Part shown: piece by piece, positions 56,716-64,000 of the stretch
Position numbering within the stretch: position 1 is the first letter of the stretch
How the letters are laid out: every line of letters begins with the position of its first letter
Source: Heyndrickxia sporothermodurans
GTDB taxonomy: Bacteria > Bacillota > Bacilli > Bacillales > Bacillaceae_C
Assembly: GCA_016756695.1 (NCBI GenBank)
Contig: CP066701.1
Location: 62,001 to 126,000, forward strand
Direction of reading: 5' to 3'
DNA: 64,000 nucleotides
The notes under the pieces: generated by a model
Database searches by the model: none
What the model was told of the DNA's origin: nothing
Seen by the model: only the letters and a program-made list of their open reading frames with translations
Program-made: the position numbers and the translations under genes

Positions 56716-57522
56716 TTAGTCTATGGAAAGAAGTGTTTTATCACTCAACATCGTTTCACCACGTATTTTCTGAAACTCTTTCATTAATAAATCAATAGTT
56801 AGTTTCTTCTTTTCCTCTTCCTTCACTTCAAGAATGATTTGTCCTTTATCCATCATAATTAGGCGATTTCCTAAATCAAGTGCCTGCTGCATATTATGGG
56901 TGACCATAATCGTCGTTAACTGATCTTTCTCCACTAATTCCTTCGTTAAATCCGTGATTAGTCTTGCACGAGAAGGATCAAGCGCTGCTGTATGTTCATC
57001 TAAAAGCAAGATTGAAGGCTGTGTAAAAGTAGCCATTAACAATGACAGTGCCTGCCGCTCTCCACCTGAAAGGAGCCCAACTTTAGCATTTAAGCGGTTT
57101 TCTAAATTTAAATGTAGTGTTTTTAACGATTCTTTAAAAAATTCTTTTCTATTCTTATCCACCCCTTTTCTTAATGCACGGGATTTATTGCGTGAAAAGG
57201 CCATTGCAAGATTTTCTTCAATCGTCATCGATGGGGCTGTACCGGCCATTGGATCTTGAAATACTCTGCCGATAAATTTCGAACGTTTAAACTCTGGCAA
57301 TCTCGTCACATCTTTATTTTCAATTTGTATCTTTCCAACATCTGGTGACAGGACGCCTGAAATCATATTCATCAATGTAGATTTACCGGCGCCATTGCTC
57401 CCAATTACCGTTACAAAATCGCCTTTCTCTAAAGTTAAATTAATTTGATCCAAAGCAATTTTCTCATCTGAAGTTCCCTCGTTAAAAATCTTGTTAATCT
57501 GTTGGAGGTGGAGCAATGTCAT
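56716..57522 (-). CDS. ABC transporter ATPase, TrpZ-like
   Basis: This 268-residue ATPase has Walker A IGSNGAGKSTLMN, signature LSGGERQALSLLMA and Walker B ILLLDEHTAALDP (His after Glu is characteristic of this subgroup). It overlaps the permease gene by about 30 bases, implying tight coupling. The start may be ATG 57522 or TTG 57516. The system is the TrpXYZ-like aromatic amino acid importer type. Confidence 0.9.
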   Translation of the reverse strand: MTLLHLQQINKIFNEGTSDEKIALDQINLTLEKGDFVTVIGSNGAGKSTLMNMISGVLSPDVGKIQIENKDVTRLPEFKRSKFIGRVFQDPMAGTAPSMTIEENLAMAFSRNKSRALRKGVDKNRKEFFKESLKTLHLNLENRLNAKVGLLSGGERQALSLLMATFTQPSILLLDEHTAALDPSRARLITDLTKELVEKDQLTTIMVTHNMQQALDLGNRLIMMDKGQIILEVKEEEKKKLTIDLLMKEFQKIRGETMLSDKTLLSID

Positions 57523-58525
57523 CACCTTTCTTTATCGTAATTAATTCAGAATACCTTTTTGCTTTACGACGTTTTTCTCGTTGCTTTTCAAGTATTTTTG
57601 GAAAAACTAATGCCAATGTCACGATAATTGCCGTAATTAATTTCATATCACCTGTATCCAAAAATTTAATCCTAAGTGCTAAACCAAGAATCACCCGGTA
57701 AATAATGGCCCCTGCAATCACCGCAAATGTTGTTCTAACAATCGTTTTTGTACCGAATATAGCTTCGCCGATAATAACTGAGGCAAGACCGACAATAATC
57801 ATCCCAATTCCTAAATTAATATCCGAAAACTTTGCGTATTGTGCAATTAATGCACCAGATAGCGCAACCAATGCATTCGAAATTCCTAATCCTAAAATAA
57901 TTAATGAATCCGTATTTGCTGAAAGGCTGCGAATCATTTTTTGATTATCACCTGTAGCACGTAAGGCAAGACCAACTTCAGTTTGTAAAAATCGATCGGT
58001 AATCCATTTGATGATTAATGTAATGATGAACATGAAAATGACGATTCCCCATGTAGAAGGTAAGTATTGAACACCTGTGAATCCAATGATTTTATTCAAC
58101 CATTGATCAATTCCTAAAGGCTGCCAAAAATGAGTAAACTTCGTTAATAACGTTTCTGAATTTAATAGCGGGATATTCGGTCTACCTACAGATGTATCAG
58201 ACGATGTTCCCATAATACGTAAGTTAATGGAGTAGAGGGCAATCATCATTAAAATTCCAGATAGTAGTGGATTGATTTTCCCTTTCGTATGTAAAACGCC
58301 AGTAATACAGCCAGCTATAAAACCAGCAACAATTGCCGCAAGTGTTGCCAAGATTGGATTATAGCCTAAAACAATCATCGTTGCAGCAACCGAACTTCCA
58401 GTAACGAAACTTCCATCTACTGTAAGGTCTGGAAAATCAAGCACTCGGAATGAAAGAAATACTCCAAGTGCCATGATTGCATAGATGATTCCTTGCTCTA
58501 CAGAGCCAAAAATAGTCGCAAACAT
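57494..58525 (-). CDS. ABC transporter permease, TrpY-like
   Basis: This 343-residue protein has 8-10 hydrophobic helices of the BPD_transp_2 family. It begins EQGIIYAIMALGVFLSFRVLDFPDLTVDGSF, the typical opening of permeases paired with ABC_sub_bind proteins. It overlaps the ATPase gene and starts 15 bases after the binding protein. Confidence 0.9.
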   Translation of the reverse strand: MFATIFGSVEQGIIYAIMALGVFLSFRVLDFPDLTVDGSFVTGSSVAATMIVLGYNPILATLAAIVAGFIAGCITGVLHTKGKINPLLSGILMMIALYSINLRIMGTSSDTSVGRPNIPLLNSETLLTKFTHFWQPLGIDQWLNKIIGFTGVQYLPSTWGIVIFMFIITLIIKWITDRFLQTEVGLALRATGDNQKMIRSLSANTDSLIILGLGISNALVALSGALIAQYAKFSDINLGIGMIIVGLASVIIGEAIFGTKTIVRTTFAVIAGAIIYRVILGLALRIKFLDTGDMKLITAIIVTLALVFPKILEKQREKRRKAKRYSELITIKKGDDIAPPPTD

Positions 58526-58539
58526 TGAATCATCTCCTA

Positions 58540-59547
58540 TTACTCACTAAATTCTGCTTTCCAATCCTCCTTAACTTCTAGGCCAATCGTTTCCGCTGTT
58601 TTCTTATTGATGACTAATTTTAAATTTTGTGGTAGTTGCACCGGTAAATCGGCAGGTTTCTTTTCACCTTTTAAAATTTGAACGGCCATTTTCCCTGCTT
58701 CATATCCAATATCGGAGTATTCGAATCCGTACGCACCGAGTGCACCTCTTCCTACAGAATCGAATTCTGCTGCCATCATCGGCAATTTATTATCGTTGGC
58801 AACTGATACGACTGATTCTAACGCGGAAACAACTGTGTTATCAGAAATAATGTATAAACCATCAACTTTTCCGACAAGTGATTCAGTTGCTTGTTTAACC
58901 TCTGCTGAAGTTGATGCAGAAGCTTCGACAATAGTTAAACCAATGTGTTTTGCTAGTTTTTTAACATTATCTACTTGGGCACGTGAATTTTGTTCGCCCG
59001 AGTTGAAAACCATGCCTACTTTTTTCATATTCAATTGTTCCTTCATGAATTTTAAAGTGTTTGGAATAGCGTCTGGATGGGTATCAATTGTTCCTGTTAC
59101 ATTTGCACCGGGCTGTTCCATTGAAGAAACGAGTTCGGCACCGACTGGATCTGTCACTGAAGTAAAAATAATCGGAATGTCTTTGGTGGCACTTGCAACT
59201 GCTTGCGCACTAGGTGTTGAGTTTGCGAAGATGAGGTCTACTTTTGAACTGACTAAATTATTAGCAATGGTTGTGTTTGCACTATTGTCATTTTGAGCAT
59301 TTTGTTTATCGTACTCCACTTTCAAACCTGATTCGTCAATCGCTTTTTTAAAGCCATCGAATGCAGCATTTAGAGAAGGATGCTCAACAATTTGAGTGAC
59401 ACCAATTTTGTATGTTTTCTCTTCCGGTTTTGAATCACCACTGCTTGCCTCCCCGCCTGCTGGTTTCTTCTCACTTTGAGATCCACACGAGGCCAGCATT
59501 ATTGCACTGAACAAAACGATTGCGCTTTTTTTCCAACTTATTCTCAT
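58540..59547 (-). CDS. ABC transporter substrate-binding lipoprotein, TrpX-like
   Basis: This ~335-residue ABC_sub_bind (PF04392-type) lipoprotein has lipobox LASC. The core begins YKIGVTQIVEHPSLNAAFDGFKKA and has TSVTDPVGAELVSS. The same type serves tryptophan/tyrosine uptake (TrpX) in streptococci. With a Phe-dehydrogenase-type gene in the same cluster, phenylalanine or a related aromatic compound is the likely ligand (inference). ATG 59547 follows GGGGGGAAATGGG. Confidence 0.9.
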   Translation of the reverse strand: MRISWKKSAIVLFSAIMLASCGSQSEKKPAGGEASSGDSKPEEKTYKIGVTQIVEHPSLNAAFDGFKKAIDESGLKVEYDKQNAQNDNSANTTIANNLVSSKVDLIFANSTPSAQAVASATKDIPIIFTSVTDPVGAELVSSMEQPGANVTGTIDTHPDAIPNTLKFMKEQLNMKKVGMVFNSGEQNSRAQVDNVKKLAKHIGLTIVEASASTSAEVKQATESLVGKVDGLYIISDNTVVSALESVVSVANDNKLPMMAAEFDSVGRGALGAYGFEYSDIGYEAGKMAVQILKGEKKPADLPVQLPQNLKLVINKKTAETIGLEVKEDWKAEFSE

Positions 59548-59616
59548 CCCATTTCCCCCCATTAATTTTAATCAATACTCTTTTGATAATTTCTTCATAT
59601 AAGGAAAATGTCCTGC

Positions 59617-60567
59617 TTATATATTTAGTCGACTTTCAATGTTTTTCAACGTTTTTCGACAATCACTCATCATCTGCTCAAAGAGCTGACAAACAGTAGG
59701 TTCATCGTGAATCATCCCTGCAATTTGTCCACTATTCATAAATCCATCTTTCTCGTTTCCTTCAATCGCACCAATTAAATGATGTTTCTCGCTTGTAGCA
59801 TCGATGTATTCGGGAAGCGAATAATTTTCTTCGTTTTTCAAGAGAGCTGAAGAATACTCACCATCTAACACTCTACGAACTTGGCCTTTCGAACGACCAA
59901 GAATGATTGTTTGGTGATCGTTTGCATTCAAAATCTTCTTTTTATAATTTTGTGAGAAAGGTGCATCCTTTGTCGCAACAAATCTAGTTCCCATTTGAAC
60001 TCCTTGTGCACCTAATGCCATTGCGGCGAGCAATCCTCTCCCATCGGCAATTCCGCCTGCAGCAACAACGGGAATTTTTACTGCATCCACGATTTGTGGA
60101 ATGAGCGTCATTGTCGTCGATTCAAAAGGAGAATTTATTCCTGCCGCTTCAAATCCTTCCGCAACGATTATATCTGCCCCGGCCATTTCTGCTTTTTTTG
60201 CATGCTTTACAGATCCTGTGACCACCATTACCTTTATATCGTGATCATGAAAAATAGGAATCAATGGTGCTGGATTTCCGGCTGATAACGATACAATTGG
60301 CACTTTATGTTTAATGATTAATGAAACCATTTCTTTAATATGCGGATTCACATTTATCGGTAAATTGATCGCAAAAGGTTTATTCGTTAGCTCTACTATT
60401 TCTAGAATCATCTTTTCTACTTTTTCCGGAGTCATCGTTCCGACCCCCATCGTACCTAAACCACCAGCATTAGAGACTGCAGCGGATAATTTAGCATTGC
60501 TAATATTCCCCATCCCACCTTGAATGATTGGAAGCTCTATGCCGAGTAATTGTGTTAAATGATTCAT
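59617..60567 (-). CDS. Nitronate monooxygenase-like FMN protein
   Basis: This 316-residue TIM-barrel flavoprotein of the 2-nitropropane dioxygenase/FabK family has IIQGGMGNISNAKLSAAVSNAGGLG at the start and AAGGIADGRGLLAAMALGAQGVQMGTRF for FMN-phosphate binding. It could be a nitronate monooxygenase or an enoyl reductase-like protein. Its place between paaX and the importer suggests membership of the cluster, but no established paa step needs it. Confidence 0.85.
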   Translation of the reverse strand: MNHLTQLLGIELPIIQGGMGNISNAKLSAAVSNAGGLGTMGVGTMTPEKVEKMILEIVELTNKPFAINLPINVNPHIKEMVSLIIKHKVPIVSLSAGNPAPLIPIFHDHDIKVMVVTGSVKHAKKAEMAGADIIVAEGFEAAGINSPFESTTMTLIPQIVDAVKIPVVAAGGIADGRGLLAAMALGAQGVQMGTRFVATKDAPFSQNYKKKILNANDHQTIILGRSKGQVRRVLDGEYSSALLKNEENYSLPEYIDATSEKHHLIGAIEGNEKDGFMNSGQIAGMIHDEPTVCQLFEQMMSDCRKTLKNIESRLNI

Positions 60568-60583
60568 GCTTTTCCTCCATTGT

Positions 60584-61462
60584 CTATTCCTCGTTTAGTA
60601 AAGGATGCTGAAATATATCATATTTTTTATTCTTTTTATACAGATGGTTTCCTTCACTAAAAACCGATTCAAAAAACTCACCCGCAGGTACGACAAGTTC
60701 CTTGTAGTAATCTGAAAAAAGTTGTGCCGCTTGGTTTCCAAACCATATTTCAGGTAGGAGCTCTTCCGGTAATCCGGGATCAATAAATAGAAATTTCCGG
60801 TATTCATGAACAAGTTTTGTTCGCTCAACAAAACAATCTGCAGGTGTCATATTTCCAGTTTGAATTCCTGTTTTTGCTAGATCGTATTTTTTTTGATAAA
60901 TATCTATAAACTTTTTGTACTTTGAATTGATTGCGGGAATATCCCAACAATCTTGAACTAAGCGTATATTTTCATGGGGACCTTGATATTCTGTTAGAAA
61001 AATATGTACATAATTGCTAATCTCATATTTTTCTACAAGCGTTTTGACTTGTTTCATTAATCGATTAGGGGATATCCAACAACTATTCGCAATGCTTCCG
61101 AAGCCACTCCAAACTAATTCTTTCCTTAGTTCATCCCGAATTGCCCGTTTCTCCTCAGGAATCGAATACGTTAGCATTGTCCATTTCCCGTCCCATTTCT
61201 CCTGCTTTAATTTAAAGATCCGGGTCGCAGCCTCCTCCATTCGATCGATTCCACGTGGGGTTAAGTAATAATAGCTTCGATTGCTTTCTTTTCTTGCTTC
61301 CACCCATCCTTGCTTATTCATTCGAGAAATGGCAGCTCGAACCGCTTGTTCATTATGGCCAAACTCTTTCAATAACTTTATTAAACTGCCAATCCAAATT
61401 TCACTACCATAATGTCGGATGTAATCTCCGTAAATTGTAAAAATCATGGATCTTGTATTCAT
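60584..61462 (-). CDS. paaX: PaaX-family transcriptional repressor
   Basis: The 292-residue protein has an N-terminal winged helix (MIFTIYGDYIRHYGSEIWIGSL, then EQAVRAAISRMNKQGWVEARK) and the PaaX central and C-terminal domains. PaaX represses phenylacetate catabolic genes and is released by phenylacetyl-CoA. It follows the thiolase gene by 64 bases on the same strand and probably controls the cluster. The ribosome site upstream of ATG 61462 is weak. Confidence 0.9.
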   Translation of the reverse strand: MNTRSMIFTIYGDYIRHYGSEIWIGSLIKLLKEFGHNEQAVRAAISRMNKQGWVEARKESNRSYYYLTPRGIDRMEEAATRIFKLKQEKWDGKWTMLTYSIPEEKRAIRDELRKELVWSGFGSIANSCWISPNRLMKQVKTLVEKYEISNYVHIFLTEYQGPHENIRLVQDCWDIPAINSKYKKFIDIYQKKYDLAKTGIQTGNMTPADCFVERTKLVHEYRKFLFIDPGLPEELLPEIWFGNQAAQLFSDYYKELVVPAGEFFESVFSEGNHLYKKNKKYDIFQHPLLNEE

Positions 61463-61526
61463 TTCTGCTTATACCTACCTTTTCTTGGAAGAGACGAATC
61501 ATTGTTGATTGGAGTACTCCTTTTGT

Positions 61527-62726
61527 TTATACATTCTCCACGATGGTTGCAATTCCTTGGCCCACCCCTATGCACATCGTAGCAAGACCAACTTCCGTAT
61601 TTCTTCTTTTCATCTCGTATATTAAAGTCGTTAAAATTCTTGCTCCACTCGCACCTAATGGATGCCCTAAAGCAATTGCCCCTCCATTCACATTAACCAC
61701 TTCCGGATTTACTTCAAGCTGTTTGATGCATTCAATAGATTGTGAGGCAAAGGCTTCATTTAATTCTATTAGATCGATGTCTTTTATCGTCATATTAACC
61801 CGAGACAACAATTTTCTAGTCGCATAAATAGGTCCAAGACCCATTACAGCAGGCTCCAGTCCGGCTACTGCTGTTGCTTTATATTTAACGAGCGGAGTTA
61901 GCCCTAATTTCTTTGCTTTCGTTTCACCCATTAATAGTAATGCAGAGGCCCCATCATTTACTCCAGATGAATTTCCGGCTGTAACAGTTCCATCGGCAAA
62001 TAATGGTTTTAATTTTTGTAGCGCTTCATAGCTTGAATTTGGCCGTGGATGCTCATCCAACGTGACTTCTGTGATCTTTCCTTTGCGATCGACTGTAGGA
62101 ATGGAGATCATCTCATCAGAAAATAGCTGGCGTTCGAGTGCTTGTTTTGCCTTTAATTGACTGAATAAGGCAAATTGATCCTGTTCCTCCCGCGTAATGT
62201 TATATTTTTTCGCTACATTCTCTGCTGTTTCCGGCATCGAATCTGTCCCATAGATTTGCTTCAATTTGTCATTTACAAAACGCCAACCGATCGTTGTATC
62301 AAACATCTCCATATTGCCTCTTGGAAATTCAGACTCCGGCTTCGCCATGACAAAAGGTGCTCTCGACATGCTTTCCGTTCCACCGGCAATAAAAATATCA
62401 CCATCCCCTACGGAAATTGCCCTTGCTGCATAATTGACTGCATATAAGCCAGATCCACACAAACGATTAATCGTTGTGGCGGCCGTCTCTACTGGCAATC
62501 CTGCTAGTAATGCAGACATTCGAGCAACATTTCGATTGTCTTCACCGGCTTGATTTGCACAACCAAATACAACTTCTTCAATCTCGTTTACCGGGAGTTT
62601 AGGATTTCTTTCTAATAGTGCTCTAATAACAGCAGCCCCTAAATCATCCGGACGAACATTTTTTAAGGCTCCTTTATATCTGCCTATTGGCGTTCGTACC
62701 GCATCAATAATGACAACATTATTCAT
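61527..62726 (-). CDS. paaJ: 3-oxoadipyl-CoA thiolase (PaaJ/PcaF-type)
   Basis: This 399-residue thiolase has the nucleophile Cys90 in INRLCGSGLYAV, and HPLGASGAR and CIGVGQG in the C-terminal part. The stretch GCANQAGEDNRNVARM near 55-70 is characteristic of the PaaJ/PcaF subgroup rather than acetoacetyl-CoA thiolases. It would cleave 3-oxoadipyl-CoA to succinyl-CoA and acetyl-CoA at the end of the phenylacetate route. Confidence 0.9.
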   Translation of the reverse strand: MNNVVIIDAVRTPIGRYKGALKNVRPDDLGAAVIRALLERNPKLPVNEIEEVVFGCANQAGEDNRNVARMSALLAGLPVETAATTINRLCGSGLYAVNYAARAISVGDGDIFIAGGTESMSRAPFVMAKPESEFPRGNMEMFDTTIGWRFVNDKLKQIYGTDSMPETAENVAKKYNITREEQDQFALFSQLKAKQALERQLFSDEMISIPTVDRKGKITEVTLDEHPRPNSSYEALQKLKPLFADGTVTAGNSSGVNDGASALLLMGETKAKKLGLTPLVKYKATAVAGLEPAVMGLGPIYATRKLLSRVNMTIKDIDLIELNEAFASQSIECIKQLEVNPEVVNVNGGAIALGHPLGASGARILTTLIYEMKRRNTEVGLATMCIGVGQGIATIVENV

Positions 62727-62756
62727 TTAGTCACACTCCCTACTGAAAACAACACT

Positions 62757-63530
62757 CTACTTACCTTCGAAATTAGGTTTTCTTTTATTTAGGAAAGCAT
62801 TGATTCCTTCTTTATGGTCAGAGGATTGACCTACGATTCTTTGGGCATATGCCTCTTTATCCAATACTTCTTGCAAATTTGAATCCCAGCTTTGATTCAT
62901 ATAACGTTTTATTAAACCAATCGCTTTTGTAGGCATTTTCGCTAATTTTTCTGCAAAATGAGTAATCGTAGTTTCCCATTCTTCAAGAGGAACAACTTTT
63001 GTAATTAAGCCAATATTTTTTGCCTCTTCTGCTGAAATTTTTTCACCTAATATTGCTAGTTCTAATGCTTTGGCATGACCCACAATTCTAGGTAGATAAT
63101 ACATATTTCCGGAATCCGGTACTAAACCAACATGGATAAATGCTTCGATAAAGCTTGCATTAGCTGTTGCCAAGCGAAAATCGCATGCAAGTGCTAAGCT
63201 CAATCCTGCCCCTGCTGCTGTTCCGTTAATGGCTGCAATGATTGGCTTTTCAATCGACGCCATTTCTCTAATCATCGGATTATAGTATTTTCGTAAAAGT
63301 TCACCATAATCGGTATCTTCCTTCACTGATTGAAGATCTTGACCTGAACAAAAGGCACGACCTGCACCTGTAATAACGATGCTCCGTATATCATGATCTT
63401 TTGCTGCATCTTTTAATGCGTTTCTTACTTCGACTTTCATTTGTTCATTAAATGCATTTAATTTATCCGGTCGATTCAATGTGATCCACGCAACTTGATT
63501 TTTTACTTCATATAAAATGGTTTCATACAT
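62757..63530 (-). CDS. paaG: Enoyl-CoA hydratase/isomerase, PaaG-like
   Basis: This 257-residue crotonase-fold enzyme has SGQDLQSVKE with the CoA-ester loop near 62-71, GTAAGAGLSLALACD (oxyanion) and the segment VGLVPDSGNMYYLPRIVG, which recalls PaaG. PaaG isomerises the ring-epoxide of phenylacetyl-CoA to the oxepin. It lies 10 bases after a second hydratase gene and upstream of the thiolase, the usual paa order. Confidence 0.85.
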   Translation of the reverse strand: MYETILYEVKNQVAWITLNRPDKLNAFNEQMKVEVRNALKDAAKDHDIRSIVITGAGRAFCSGQDLQSVKEDTDYGELLRKYYNPMIREMASIEKPIIAAINGTAAGAGLSLALACDFRLATANASFIEAFIHVGLVPDSGNMYYLPRIVGHAKALELAILGEKISAEEAKNIGLITKVVPLEEWETTITHFAEKLAKMPTKAIGLIKRYMNQSWDSNLQEVLDKEAYAQRIVGQSSDHKEGINAFLNKRKPNFEGK

Positions 63531-63540
63531 ATCCTCACCC

Positions 63541-64000
63541 CTACCGTCCTTTGAATTGTGGCTTTCTTTTTTCCATAAATGCTTTCATGCCTTCTTTTTG
63601 ATCTTCTGTTGAAAATAATAGTGAGAAGTTTTTCCGTTCATATTGCATTCCTTCGAGCAAAGAATCGTCGACTGCCTTATACACGGCCTCCTTAATGAAT
63701 CGAACAGAGAGCGCTGGTTTTTCCGCTAATTTTTTTGCGTAATTAATTGTTTCTTCAATAACAAGTTCTTTTGGAAGTCGTTTATTAATGATTCCATGTT
63801 GTTCAGCTTCAGAAGCTGTCATCATCTCACCTGACCAAAGCCATTCCAATGCTTTTGTTTTCCCCATAAGCTTCGTTAATCTTTGTGTCCCACCTGCACC
63901 TGGCATGACAGCTAAATTAATTTCAGGAAATCCGAATTTAGCATCTTCTGCTGCAAAAAGGAGATCACAAGCGAGTGCAAGTTCAAAGCCCCCACCTAAT
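63541..64000 (-). CDS. paaF: Enoyl-CoA hydratase, PaaF-like, partial at window edge
   Basis: This crotonase-fold protein is cut by the right end of the window; its start lies beyond 64000. The readable 152 residues begin LGGGFELALACDLLFAAED and include FGFPEINLAVMPGAGGTQRL, the standard hydratase active-site Glu region. In phenylacetate clusters this enzyme hydrates 2,3-dehydroadipyl-CoA. It could also be another short-chain hydratase. The ATG at 63906 is internal, not the start. Confidence 0.8.
   Translation of the reverse strand, partial: LGGGFELALACDLLFAAEDAKFGFPEINLAVMPGAGGTQRLTKLMGKTKALEWLWSGEMMTASEAEQHGIINKRLPKELVIEETINYAKKLAEKPALSVRFIKEAVYKAVDDSLLEGMQYERKNFSLLFSTEDQKEGMKAFMEKRKPQFKGR

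Overview
The window looks like chromosomal DNA of a low-GC, spore-forming member of the Bacillaceae. It carries an alpha/beta-type small acid-soluble spore protein, SpoVR, a YjcZ-type peptide, a HisK_N-like sporulation kinase, an aa3-type menaquinol oxidase operon (qoxABCD) and a block resembling the Bacillus subtilis yhc/yhd-glp region (yhcT, yhcU, yhdB, glpD). No rRNA, tRNA or CRISPR array was seen.

Layout. 1-9.2 kb: spore protein, fumarase, a class A penicillin-binding protein, a universal stress protein, a frameshifted IS1182-like element, a TPP riboswitch with thiT, and a histidine kinase. 9.2-19.9 kb: small Gly/Tyr/Trp-rich proteins and an SGNH-like protein lacking catalytic residues. 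These are followed by a minus-strand murein-peptide salvage locus: C26-like amidotransferase, M19 dipeptidase, oppBCD-like genes, a binding protein, a YkfC-like NlpC/P60 endopeptidase, an OppF/YkfD-like ATPase and a class A beta-lactamase-like serine hydrolase. 20-37.6 kb: CocE hydrolase, CorA, LysE exporter, glpD with an antitermination leader, PCYCGC lipoprotein, flavohaemoglobin, SpoVR, YhdB, BdbC, YhcU/YhcT, and an acyl-CoA dehydrogenase/CoA-transferase pair behind a terminator-like leader. 38-46 kb: a broken wrbA-like gene, DUF47-Pit phosphate transport, a PurR-box-controlled purine permease and the qox operon. 46.3-50.2 kb: an IS66-family element, with an exact 8-bp target duplication, nested in the 5' region of another insertion sequence.

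The most interesting part is 50.4-64.0 kb, all on the minus strand and open at the right edge. It contains paaF/paaG/paaJ-type beta-oxidation genes, a PaaX-family regulator, a nitronate monooxygenase-like protein, a TrpXYZ-like ABC importer, an FlK-like thioesterase, a phenylalanine-dehydrogenase-type enzyme and a complete E1alpha-E1beta-E2-E3 2-oxoacid dehydrogenase set. The arrangement suggests an aromatic amino acid route: import, oxidative deamination to phenylpyruvate, direct oxidative decarboxylation to phenylacetyl-CoA, then the paa ring-opening pathway. In this sequence E1alpha has an in-frame TAA, probably from a CAA codon, so the route may be broken here unless this is a sequence error.

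Interspersed repeats are common. There are three full copies and two fragments of a ~142-bp imperfect palindrome, three copies of a shorter GC-rich motif, and a 4 x 21-bp tandem repeat. All identifications come from reading motifs and recalled family features; no database search was run.
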